Notes: a model not told the origin generated them from the sequence alone. 14,166 bases of DNA from Candidatus Shapirobacteria bacterium CG09_land_8_20_14_0_10_38_17 (GCA_002774085.1 PEZH01000050.1:1-14166), one strand, 5' to 3'; shown: positions 7,063 through 13,274, numbered from the stretch's first letter. A program made the numbers and translations.

Positions 7063-7114
7063 GTCATTCCTGAATCGAGTTCAGAGCCTACCCTGAATTT
7101 ATTTCAGTGATGAC
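7063..7114. repeat. Degenerate double-hairpin palindromic element
   Basis: The ends GTCATTC and GTGATGAC and the inner words CTGAATCGAGTTCAG and CTGAATTTATTTCAG are recognisable, but the arms carry mismatches. It looks like a decayed member of the family. Confidence 0.6.
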
Positions 7115-7127
7115 GCTACGTTTCGTC

Positions 7128-7187
7128 GTCATTCTGACGAAAGTCAGAATCATTCTTCTGATGATCCTGAATCAAGTTCAGGATGAC
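7128..7187 (-). repeat. Double-hairpin palindromic element, inverted orientation
   Basis: Bounded by GTCAT and ATGAC. It contains ATTCTGAC-GAAA-GTCAGAAT (8-bp stem) and ATCCTGAA-TCAAG-TTCAGGAT (8-bp stem). Read on the minus strand, the hairpins are the same as in the 8484-8542 copy; only the centre differs. A further half-site lies near 7215-7225. Confidence 0.85.
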
Positions 7188-7266
7188 ACTATACGTTTAT
7201 GGATGACGGTATACGTTCAGAATGATGCTATCTGTAGCCGCAAATGCATTCGACTTATACTTTTTC

Positions 7267-7295
7267 TTGCTTTTTGTTGATAAATCCTTGATAAT
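7267..7295 (+). promoter_or_regulatory. Possible promoter for the DUF4870-like/phosphoribosyltransferase pair
   Basis: TTGCTT (7267-7272) and GATAAT (7290-7295) are separated by 17 bp. The implied transcription start near 7302 gives a short leader that contains the strong ribosome binding site. The -35 match is weak. Confidence 0.4.
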
Positions 7296-7310
7296 AAAAA
7301 CAGTTTATAA

Positions 7311-7320
7311 AAGGGGGTGA
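7311..7320 (+). promoter_or_regulatory. Strong ribosome binding site AAGGGGGTGA
   Basis: It matches the anti-Shine-Dalgarno complement AAGGAGGTGA at 9 of 10 positions and lies 6 bases before the ATG at 7327. This shows the organism uses classical Shine-Dalgarno initiation even though many neighbouring genes lack such a site. Confidence 0.85.
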
Positions 7321-7326
7321 GTAATA

Positions 7327-7644
7327 ATGGTAGAAGAAAAAAAGAATAATCAAAGAGCCGCTTTGGCCTATTTGTTAGTTCCGGCTATTTATTTTTTAGC
7401 CAATAAAGAGGAAGATTCTTTTGTCCAGTTTCATTCCAAGCAAGCAATTATTTTTGCTCTGGCTTCATTTGTTGTTTCGGTGATATTAGGTTTTATCCCG
7501 GTTATTGGCTGGGTTTTGTTCCCTTTTTGGGGCTTGGCTTGTTTTGCAATGTGGCTCTTTTTGATGCTTAAAGCTTATCAGGGAGAAGAATATAAAATTC
7601 CTTGGTTAACAGATTTTGTTTTAGAGAAGTTAGCCAAGAAATGA
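7327..7644 (+). CDS. Small membrane protein, DUF4870/Tic20-like
   Basis: This 105-residue protein has three hydrophobic stretches (about 11-25, 39-59 and 62-82) and a charged C-terminus ending LEKLAKK. The segment FVQFHSKQAIIFAL (32-45) is the hallmark of the DUF4870/Tic20-like family, where an N/Q-FH-x-KQA motif starts the second helix. GFIPVIGWVLFPFWGL (55-70) fits the following turn and helix. Function in bacteria is not established. Its stop overlaps the next ATG as ATGA, so it is probably the first gene of a two-gene operon driven from the strong ribosome binding site at 7311-7320. Confidence 0.8.
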   Translation: MVEEKKNNQRAALAYLLVPAIYFLANKEEDSFVQFHSKQAIIFALASFVVSVILGFIPVIGWVLFPFWGLACFAMWLFLMLKAYQGEEYKIPWLTDFVLEKLAKK

Positions 7645-8345
7645 AAGAAATGGGATTAGGGTTGGGGAAGCGAGGCGGCGAAGACGATAGGGATGGTATT
7701 AGGTTTAGCTCGAGAAAAAAGGCCGGGTATTATTTGGGAGAAAGGTTACAGGCTGAAACCGTTGGTAAAGATGCGGTTGTTTTAGGTATTCCTCGGGGAG
7801 GGGTGATTATTGCCCAAAAAGTAGCTTCGGTTTTAAAGATACCCTTTTCAGTAATTGTCACCAAGAAATTAGCGGCGCCGAGCGATCCGGAATTAGCCAT
7901 TGGCGCCATAGGCAACAGCAGGAATTCACTGTTTTTAAATAAGGATTTGGTTAAAAGTTTAGGGCTTGATGAGCGAGATATTGAGGTGGAGATGAGATTA
8001 AAAATAGCCGAGATAAAGAGACGAAGGCATGAATTTTTGTTAGGAAAAGAAGTAGACTTATTAGGAAAAGAAGTGGTAATTGTTGATGATGGCATTGCCA
8101 CCGGGGCGACGATGATTGCCGCCGTGAGGCAGGCGAGAAACGATGGGGCGAAAAAGGTAATTGTGGCCACGCCGGTAATTTCTCGTGGTGCCTTAGAGCG
8201 ATTGCAAAAAGAAGCTGATCGAGTAATTTATCTTAAGGCTCCGGAGATTTTCTTTAGTGTTAGCCAGTTTTATGAAAACTTTCCCCAGGTTGCCGATGAG
8301 GAGGTTAAGAAGATATTGAGGTATAATAAAGAGAGTAAAAAGTAA
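7641..8345 (+). CDS. Predicted phosphoribosyltransferase (COG1926-like)
   Basis: A 234-residue type I phosphoribosyltransferase fold. The PRPP-binding loop VVIVDDGIATGAT is at residues 145-157. GIPRGGV (49-55) and VTKKLAAPSDPELAIGAIG (73-91) are typical of the COG1926 group, and FSVSQFYENFPQVADEEV (205-222) is its usual tail. Its acceptor base or substrate is not known, and members are often annotated only as predicted. The ATG at 7641 is preferred over an in-frame TTG at 7602 because it forms an ATGA overlap with the preceding gene and still leaves a full-length domain. No strong Shine-Dalgarno is present, so coupled translation is likely. Confidence 0.88.
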   Translation: MKEMGLGLGKRGGEDDRDGIRFSSRKKAGYYLGERLQAETVGKDAVVLGIPRGGVIIAQKVASVLKIPFSVIVTKKLAAPSDPELAIGAIGNSRNSLFLNKDLVKSLGLDERDIEVEMRLKIAEIKRRRHEFLLGKEVDLLGKEVVIVDDGIATGATMIAAVRQARNDGAKKVIVATPVISRGALERLQKEADRVIYLKAPEIFFSVSQFYENFPQVADEEVKKILRYNKESKK

Positions 8346-8483
8346 AGTAATATAGAGATATAGATAAGAAACAAGAGATATTAGATATTGGATACTAAAT
8401 ATTCGCTCGTTTCACTCGCGGAGGAAACGATACAAAGATACATGATACAAGGATACAGAAAATTAAGAAATTGTCACTAAATC

Positions 8484-8542
8484 GTCATCCTGAACTTGAT
8501 TCAGGATCTTCTTAAGATGATTCTGACTTTCGTCAGAATGAC
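8484..8542 (+). repeat. Double-hairpin palindromic element, copy A (59 bp)
   Basis: Stem 1 is ATCCTGAA/TTCAGGAT with loop CTTGA. Stem 2 is ATTCTGAC/GTCAGAAT with loop TTTC. The ends are GTCAT and ATGAC. It differs from 11857-11915 at six bases, all in three compensated pairs (8489:8505, 8522:8537, 8527:8532). An extra copy of hairpin 2 follows at 8571-8597. Before it, 8346-8483 holds A/T-rich words, one of which (TATAGAGATATAGATAAGAA) recurs after the pth gene. Confidence 0.9.
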
Positions 8543-8590
8543 GGTTAAGGACATTGGGATAACAATAAGGAATGATTCTGACTTTCGTCA

Positions 8591-8670
8591 GAATGACAGA
8601 TAGAAATGAGCCTGACTTTCATTGAAATGATAATAAAATAATGTTTGATGTTTGAGACGTTTAAGGTTGG
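8591..8670 (+). repeat. 80-bp dispersed repeat, copy 1 (matches 11971-12050)
   Basis: Starting at GAATGAC, the sequence through ATGAGCCTGACTTT and AATGTTTGATGTTTGAGACG is nearly identical to 11971-12050, with a few substitutions. After it both loci decay into CAAGCG/TTTCAAA words. Both lie directly downstream of a double-hairpin cluster, so a larger composite was copied. Nothing coding is seen in 8346-8802. Confidence 0.85.
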
Positions 8671-8802
8671 ATGTTAATTACGTTTCAAACATTTCAAGCG
8701 ATTTTAAAGATATTTTGGCAACGAGGCATTTTGAGGTTAAAAATTAGAGGTAAAAAGGAAATTAAGAAATTTACTCTATTAAAGGAGTTGGTTTTTTGAT
8801 TT

Positions 8803-8889
8803 GCCGCGGTGGCGGAACTGGTAGACGCGCCGGTCTCAAAAACCTGTGGTGGTAACCCCACCATGTGGGTTCGATTCCCACCCGCGGCA
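8803..8889 (+). tRNA. tRNA-Leu(CAA)
   Basis: The acceptor stem GCCGCGG (8803-8809) pairs with CCGCGGC (8882-8888), with discriminator A8889; CCA is not encoded. The D arm is GCG/CGC. The anticodon loop is CTCAAAA, with anticodon CAA. There is a long class II variable arm with stem GGTGG/CCACC, and a T arm GTGGG-TTCGATT-CCCAC. The anticodon stem has a C28/U42 mismatch; its other four pairs are normal. The anticodon plus long variable arm identify leucine. Confidence 0.93.
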
Positions 8890-9004
8890 CAAAAGTTAGT
8901 TGTTGGTCTTTAGTCTTTAGCTACTTTCTGGCGTAAGTCCAGAATTCAATATAAGTCCTCTTGTCTTATGGGACCGATTAATTAAAAATATAAATTTTTT
9001 AAAT

Positions 9005-9080
9005 GGGCCGTTAGCTCATCTGGTAGAGCGCACCCTTCGCATGGGTGAGGCGGCCGGTTCGATTCCGGCACGGTCCACCA
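9005..9080 (+). tRNA. tRNA-Ala(CGC), CCA encoded
   Basis: The acceptor stem GGGCCGT pairs with ACGGTCC and includes the G3:U70 wobble that defines alanine tRNAs. The D arm is GCTC/GAGC. The anticodon stem CACCC/GGGTG has loop TTCGCAT, anticodon CGC. The T arm is GCCGG-TTCGATT-CCGGC. A73 is followed by an encoded CCA (9078-9080), unlike the neighbouring tRNA-Leu. Confidence 0.95.
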
Positions 9081-9094
9081 GAAACGGATAATAC

Positions 9095-9131
9095 TGGGGT
9101 TGGTGTGAACGAAGTGAACATGATAACCCCA
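9095..9131. repeat. Imperfect inverted repeat TGGGGTT...AACCCCA
   Basis: Seven-base arms (9095-9101 and 9125-9131) enclose a GTGAACGAAGTGAAC direct repeat. It sits between tRNA-Ala and the end of the gdhA gene. No T-run is present on either strand, so a terminator is not supported. Part of it (9119-9135) matches 14110-14126 in inverse orientation. Confidence 0.45.
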
Positions 9132-9186
9132 TATAGAGAGCATAAAATATAGTGGGGAAAAGTGAAGAAGAAAAGGAACTTATGAG

Positions 9187-10425
9187 CTAATTGTTTAGAT
9201 GGCCTCTTAGTTTTTCGGCCGCTAAAATTCTTTTAATGGCGATAAGGTAGGCGGCAGTTCTTAAATCAATTCGGTTTTTATATTCTTTATGAATGGTAAT
9301 TACTTTTCTCCACGAGGCGATCATTTTTTGTTGTAATAATTTTTCCAAGTATTTTTTGTCTAGGACATTACCGGTTTTGTTTTGCGCCCATTCAAAGTAG
9401 CTGACAATAACACCGCCGGCATTGGCTAAAACGTCGGGGATAATATTAATATTTTTAGCAAATAAAACTTTATCGGCTTGGTAACTGATAGGACCGTTAG
9501 CGATCTCCACGATATATTTAGCTCTGATGTTGTTGGCGTTCTCTTTAGTGATTTGGTTTTCTAAAGCGGCTAAAATTAGAATATTAACCGGTAGTTCTAA
9601 TAGTTTTTGGTTACTAATTACCTGTCCGGTGGTAAAGTTGATTACCGATCCGGATTGATTTTTGACTTTGCTTAGTTTTGGTATATTTAGGCCTTTTTGG
9701 TAATAAATTCCTCCCTGACTGTCGCTGGTAGCGACAATTTTGAAACCATCTTGCCAAAGCATTTGGGTTAGGTTAGATCCGGCATTGCCAAAGCCCTGAA
9801 TAGCAATTTTCAGGTTTTTCTTATTCAGTTTTAAATTTTTGATCATTTCTTTAATAATAATAAAGCCACCCCTGGCGGTGGCATCGTCTCTTAAAACGCA
9901 GCCCTGAAGTTCTACCGGTTTGCCGGTTATTATTGCCGGCTCGTGGTGGCCAACTTTTTTTTCGTATTCGTCAAGCATCCAAGCCATTACCTGAGAATTG
10001 GTGTAAACATCGGGGGCGGGGATATCTTTATTTTCACCCAGAACAACATAAAAGGCGTCAATAAATTTACGGCTCACTTTTTCTAATTTTTTTAAGGAGG
10101 CTTTTTGAGGATCAAACTTAACGCCTCCTTTGGCGCCGCCGTAGGGGATTTCGGCCAAAGCGTCTTTAATCATCATCCAAAAGGCAAGAGAGAGGACTTC
10201 ATCTTTGCAAACGCCGGGGTGGAAACGAATTCCTCCTTTGCCGGGGCCAAGAGCGTCATTGAAGAGAATTCGCCAAGCAGGTAATTTTTGGTTGTCAATT
10301 TGAAGGGTGGTGTAACTGACTTTTTTTGGTTTGGAAAGCAACTCAATTTCTTTATCGCTTAAATTAGCGATTTTTTTAATTTCATTTAATCTTTTGACAA
10401 TGTCAGTAAAGATTTTTTCTTTCAT
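9187..10425 (-). CDS. gdhA: Glutamate dehydrogenase (Glu/Leu/Phe/Val dehydrogenase family)
   Basis: The enzyme interconverts glutamate and 2-oxoglutarate plus ammonia using NAD(P). The substrate-binding GPGKGGIRFHP (60-70) has the Lys (63) typical of glutamate rather than leucine dehydrogenases. Lys87 and catalytic Lys99 in YGGAKGGV are present, with Asp139 in DIPAPDVYT. The Rossmann nucleotide loop is GFGNAGS (211-217). ANGPISYQADKVL and DVLANAGGVIVSYFEWAQN (309-349) complete the active site. Length 412 aa is normal for the hexameric class. It lies 12 bases downstream of the thioredoxin gene on the same strand and is probably co-transcribed from the promoters at 10804-10907. No clear Shine-Dalgarno is seen. 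Cofactor preference cannot be judged safely. Confidence 0.95.
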   Translation of the reverse strand: MKEKIFTDIVKRLNEIKKIANLSDKEIELLSKPKKVSYTTLQIDNQKLPAWRILFNDALGPGKGGIRFHPGVCKDEVLSLAFWMMIKDALAEIPYGGAKGGVKFDPQKASLKKLEKVSRKFIDAFYVVLGENKDIPAPDVYTNSQVMAWMLDEYEKKVGHHEPAIITGKPVELQGCVLRDDATARGGFIIIKEMIKNLKLNKKNLKIAIQGFGNAGSNLTQMLWQDGFKIVATSDSQGGIYYQKGLNIPKLSKVKNQSGSVINFTTGQVISNQKLLELPVNILILAALENQITKENANNIRAKYIVEIANGPISYQADKVLFAKNINIIPDVLANAGGVIVSYFEWAQNKTGNVLDKKYLEKLLQQKMIASWRKVITIHKEYKNRIDLRTAAYLIAIKRILAAEKLRGHLNN

Positions 10426-10437
10426 AAATCTTAAAAT

Positions 10438-10767
10438 TTAAAGCTCTGGTTCTAATTCTGCTTTAAAATATTCTTTTGGCCTTAGGCCGATGAATTCTTT
10501 AATTACCTGACCGTTTTTGAAAAGTTTCATATTGGGGATGCTTTGAATTTGGTAACGAAAAGCTAAAGCTCGATTTTCATCAATTTCAATATTTAATTTA
10601 CCTATTTTTAGCTTACCACTAAATTCCTCTGAAAGTTCCTCTAAAGCAGGGGTCATCATTATGCAAGGCTGGCACCAAGGTGCCCAAAAATCTATTAAAA
10701 CAGGGATATCTGATTGTAAAACTTCCCGGTCAAAATTTTGTAGGGTTATTTCAACTATTTGCGACAT
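10438..10767 (-). CDS. trxA: Thioredoxin with CQPC active site
   Basis: A 109-residue single-domain thioredoxin, a cytoplasmic thiol-disulfide reductant. The active site is WAPWCQPC (28-35), with Cys32 and Cys35. The family norm is CGPC; Gln replaces Gly here. The cis-proline loop is SIPNMKLF with Pro78 (usually SIPT). FKNGQVIKEFIGLRPKEYF forms the expected C-terminal strand and helix. It is the first gene of a two-gene minus-strand unit with glutamate dehydrogenase, 12 bases apart. Two tandem promoters lie upstream. Family membership is firm; the effect of the CQPC change is inference, probably a modest shift in redox potential. Confidence 0.93.
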   Translation of the reverse strand: MSQIVEITLQNFDREVLQSDIPVLIDFWAPWCQPCIMMTPALEELSEEFSGKLKIGKLNIEIDENRALAFRYQIQSIPNMKLFKNGQVIKEFIGLRPKEYFKAELEPEL

Positions 10768-10803
10768 TGTTTTCCAATATGTTTTGTGTTGGGAACAGGC
10801 TAT

Positions 10804-10832
10804 AGTGTATATCCGCTGGGGGGTGTTGTCAA
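10804..10832 (-). promoter_or_regulatory. Proximal sigma70-type promoter for trxA-gdhA
   Basis: On the minus strand TTGACA (10832-10827) is followed after 17 bp by TACACT (10809-10804). The transcript would start near 10797 and carry a leader of about 30 nt before the thioredoxin ATG. Confidence 0.6.
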
Positions 10833-10879
10833 GGCAGATAAAATGTATATATGAGTGAATAGAGAAAATGCTATACTAT

Positions 10880-10907
10880 ATTATAGAGTTATCATTTTTT
10901 TTGTCAA
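10880..10907 (-). promoter_or_regulatory. Distal consensus sigma70-type promoter for trxA-gdhA
   Basis: On the minus strand a perfect TTGACA (10907-10902) and a perfect TATAAT (10885-10880) are separated by 16 bp. The transcript would start near 10873 and have a leader of about 105 nt. The -35 lies in a GTCAATTGAC palindrome (10903-10912). Confidence 0.7.
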
Positions 10908-10952
10908 TTGACGGAGGCAAAGCGCACTCAGAGATTATGGCTTGGAGAGGAG

Positions 10953-10984
10953 ATTCTGGTTCGCCAGCTGGCGGACAGAATGAC
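10953..10984. repeat. Nested palindromic element with GCCAGCTGGC core
   Basis: Outer arms ATTCTG and CAGAATGAC enclose TTCGCCAG/CTGGCGGA (10960-10975), one base off the perfect palindrome at 14-29. It lies just upstream of the pth gene. Confidence 0.75.
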
Positions 10985-11022
10985 AGACTGAAGATAAAAC
11001 GACGGTTTTCTTTTAATATAAT

Positions 11023-11628
11023 ATGCTTTTAATTGTCGGCTTGGGTAATCCCGATTCAAAATATCAAAACACCCGCCATAACATTGGTTTTATGATCTTG
11101 GATAGGGTGATGCAAAAGCTTTTGCCAGTTAAAAAAAGTAAGTGGCAGGAAATAAAAAAATTAAAAAGCTTGGTTGTTAAGGGAGAGAATTTTGTTTTAG
11201 CCAAGCCCCAAGTGGCGATGAATGTTAATGGTTTGGCGGTGAATAGGCTAATTTCAAACTTCAAACTTCAAGCCTCAAGCTTGTTGGTGGTTCATGATGA
11301 TTTGGACTTGCCTTTAGGGGAAATCAAAATTGTTAAAAAGCGGGGGGCGGCTGGTCACCGCGGGGTGGAATCGGTGATTAAAAATTTAGGGGATGATGAT
11401 TTTTGGCGGCTTCGGGTGGGTATTGGCCGGCCATTGACAAGAGTAGGTATGGGTTTAGGTTTTAGACATGAAGGTGATTCGTCAAAAGAGGTGGTTAGTT
11501 ATGTTCTCTCAACATTTTCTCGATATGAGAGACAAAAAGCTCATCGGGTTGTTAATCAAGTGGCAAAATTGGTCGTGCAAGCAGTGGAAGAAGGAATGGA
11601 AAGGGTGGCGGGAAAGCACGGAATATAA
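11023..11628 (+). CDS. pth: Peptidyl-tRNA hydrolase
   Basis: Pth releases tRNA from peptidyl-tRNAs that drop off ribosomes. The start MLLIVGLGNPDSKYQNTRHNIGF (1-23) is the family N-terminus, with Asn9 and catalytic His19. KPQVAMNVNG (61-70) carries Asn67 of the usual FMN-SG motif. HDDLDLP (91-97) holds the catalytic Asp. GAAGHRGVESVIKNLG (108-123) is the GGHNG region, but the usual Asn (Asn114 in E. coli) is Arg113. After GIGRP the protein has roughly 16 extra residues (about 138-155) before the conserved VSYVLSTFS. Length 201 aa is otherwise normal. The ATG has TATAAT immediately upstream and no Shine-Dalgarno. Identity is firm; the two deviations are worth comparing with relatives. Confidence 0.95.
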   Translation: MLLIVGLGNPDSKYQNTRHNIGFMILDRVMQKLLPVKKSKWQEIKKLKSLVVKGENFVLAKPQVAMNVNGLAVNRLISNFKLQASSLLVVHDDLDLPLGEIKIVKKRGAAGHRGVESVIKNLGDDDFWRLRVGIGRPLTRVGMGLGFRHEGDSSKEVVSYVLSTFSRYERQKAHRVVNQVAKLVVQAVEEGMERVAGKHGI

Positions 11629-11707
11629 AAGATAGCGATGTAGATATATAGAAATTTAGACATATAGAGATATAGATAAGAAATAAAAATAAGAGATATT
11701 TTAAAAT

Positions 11708-11850
11708 TTAAAGTCCAAAGTTAAAAGTCAAAAGTTAAAAGTTAAAGATAAAGAACATTGTTATATTGTTACATTGCTATATTGCTACATTGTTAAATTG
11801 TTACATTGTTACATTGTTACATTGTTACATTGTTAAATTGTTACATTGCT
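11708..11850 (+). repeat. AT-rich linker plus 8-bp repeat array, third locus
   Basis: A linker containing AAGTCCAAAGTTAAAAGT is followed by 12 head-to-tail octamers A[CAT]ATTG[CT]T covering 11755-11850. Order and strand are the same as in the 4185-4556 duplication. The preceding 11629-11707 is A/T-rich and shares a 20-base word with the spacer after the phosphoribosyltransferase gene. Confidence 0.9.
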
Positions 11851-11856
11851 AAAGTC

Positions 11857-11915
11857 GTCATTCTGAACTTGATTCAGAATCTTCTTAAGATGATCCTGAT
11901 TTTCATCAGGATGAC
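11857..11915 (+). repeat. Double-hairpin palindromic element, copy B (59 bp)
   Basis: Stem 1 is ATTCTGAA/TTCAGAAT with loop CTTGA. Stem 2 is ATCCTGAT/ATCAGGAT with loop TTTC. Pairs 11862:11878, 11895:11910 and 11900:11905 differ from copy A but stay complementary. Confidence 0.9.
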
Positions 11916-11927
11916 GATGAGAAGACG

Positions 11928-11977
11928 ATTCTGGACCCTGTACCATTCGATACAGGGCTAGAGCAAGCCAGAATGAC
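11928..11977. repeat. Palindromic repeat element with nested hairpin, copy 2
   Basis: Outer arms ATTCTGG (11928-11934) and CCAGAAT (11968-11974) enclose the CCCTGTA/TACAGGG inner stem. It matches 132-172 exactly over 41 bp. It runs straight into the 80-bp repeat at 11971. Confidence 0.85.
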
Positions 11978-12050
11978 GGATAGAAATGAGCCTGACTTTT
12001 ATTGAAATGATAATAAAATAATGTTTGATGTTTGAGACGTTTGAGGCTTG
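11971..12050 (+). repeat. 80-bp dispersed repeat, copy 2 (matches 8591-8670)
   Basis: Nearly identical to 8591-8670. The remaining 12051-12131 carries CAAGCG, TTTCAAA and AATTCAAAC words and no gene. Confidence 0.85.
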
Positions 12051-12131
12051 GTGTTTTTATTAATAATTCAAGCGTTTTAGGCAATTCAAACAACTCAAGC
12101 GTTTCAAATATTTTTTTAAATTAATATTTTT

Positions 12132-13274
12132 ATGCATTTTTCTTTTAAGGGTCTTTGGGGGGTTTATTTAACCACTTTTCTTTTAAATTTTGGCTTAGGT
12201 TTAGTTGGTCTTTTTATTCCCATTTATATTTGGCGGATTAGCGGCCAAATAAGCTTTGTTTTTTATTTTTTTGCTCTTTATTACTTGGGAGTTTTTTTAG
12301 CCTCACCCTTGGCTGGCTGGCTTTTTAAAAAATTTATTTCCCCTGATTTTTCTTATTTTCTTTCTATTTGGGGCCGTTTGCTATATTTATATTTTTTGGT
12401 TAAAGCAGGAGAGAGCGCGATTTTTCTTTGGCCGGCGGCTTTTATTTGGGGTTTAACGATTCCTTTTTGTTGGTTTCCTTATTATTTAACAGTTACTCAT
12501 GAGGAAAGTGAGGATGGTAAATTCGGTAAAGAAGTGAGCAGTATGGGAACTTTATCTCAACTGGCTTCGGCGATAGCGCCAGTTTTGGGTGGCTTAATTG
12601 TTTCTCAATATGGTTTTAGCTCTTCTTACTTTTTCGCTGGCTTGTTTTTTGCTGTTTCGTTTTTGCCTCTTTATTTTGATCATTATAATCCGCGCCGGGT
12701 GGAATTTTCCCTAAGAGACAGTGTTTTATTTATTAAAAACCCAAAAGAGAAAAAATTGAGGCGAGCCTTTTTTGGCAGTGGTTTAGAGGGAGCGGCTAAT
12801 ATTGCTTGGCCACTTTTTATTTTTTCTATATTGGGAGGATATCAAGTTTTAGGTTGGATTAAGGGGTTATCGTTATTTTTTTCAATTTTGATTTTGATGT
12901 GGGTAGGTCATTTTATTGATAAAAAAGGCAAGGGAATTTTAAATTGGGGAGTGGGTGCTAATTTCTTTAATTGGTTATTGCGGATTTTAGCTTTTTCTCC
13001 ATTAACCTTTTTTATTTTTGATTTTTTGGCTACTTTGGGGGGAACTTTGGTGGGGACTCCTTTCCAAACATTAGTTTATGAAAAAGCGCGGGGATATTAT
13101 TCTCCTTTGGAAATTTTTGTGGCTCGTGATTGGTTAGCTAATTTTGGGGGATTTTTGGCTTGTTTGCTTTTAGCCTTTTTGACTAATTACCGTTTCTTTT
13201 GGTTCTTTGCTTTTGCTTTAGGCGCTTTGGGAACGTTTTTAATTCGTGGCAATGATGGTGAACAAACAAAATAA
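12132..13274 (+). CDS. Major facilitator superfamily (MFS)-like transporter
   Basis: A 380-residue hydrophobic protein with about 11-12 membrane segments in two halves separated by a charged loop around 184-212 (DHYNPRRVEF to KNPKEKKLRR). The first half includes the FLLNFGLGLVGLFIPIYI helix and a loop GWLFKKF after helix 2, a weak form of the MFS loop motif. ASAIAPVLGGLIVSQYGF (146-163) is typical of MFS helix 5. The second half repeats the pattern with GHFIDKKGKG (257-266). Substrate is unknown. It is slightly shorter than many MFS proteins (about 400 aa). The 3' end overlaps the DNA glycosylase gene, so the two are likely co-transcribed. No Shine-Dalgarno precedes the ATG. Confidence 0.82.
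   Translation: MHFSFKGLWGVYLTTFLLNFGLGLVGLFIPIYIWRISGQISFVFYFFALYYLGVFLASPLAGWLFKKFISPDFSYFLSIWGRLLYLYFLVKAGESAIFLWPAAFIWGLTIPFCWFPYYLTVTHEESEDGKFGKEVSSMGTLSQLASAIAPVLGGLIVSQYGFSSSYFFAGLFFAVSFLPLYFDHYNPRRVEFSLRDSVLFIKNPKEKKLRRAFFGSGLEGAANIAWPLFIFSILGGYQVLGWIKGLSLFFSILILMWVGHFIDKKGKGILNWGVGANFFNWLLRILAFSPLTFFIFDFLATLGGTLVGTPFQTLVYEKARGYYSPLEIFVARDWLANFGGFLACLLLAFLTNYRFFWFFAFALGALGTFLIRGNDGEQTK

Noticed and set aside
7602..7640. TTG start for the phosphoribosyltransferase
   Set aside because: The ATG at 7641 overlaps the preceding stop as ATGA and the extra 13 residues are not family-like.
7730..8170. 146-codon minus-strand frame
   Set aside because: It lies wholly within the phosphoribosyltransferase gene, whose motifs are clear; this is a shadow frame.
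9095..9131. Intrinsic terminator for gdhA or tRNA-Ala
   Set aside because: The arms are short, the loop is 23 nt and no T-run follows on either strand.
11250..11283. Repeat insertion in the pth gene (TTCAAACTTCAAACTTCAAG)
   Set aside because: The words look like intergenic repeats, but the spacing from the MN motif to HDD is the same as in E. coli Pth, so no residues were added.
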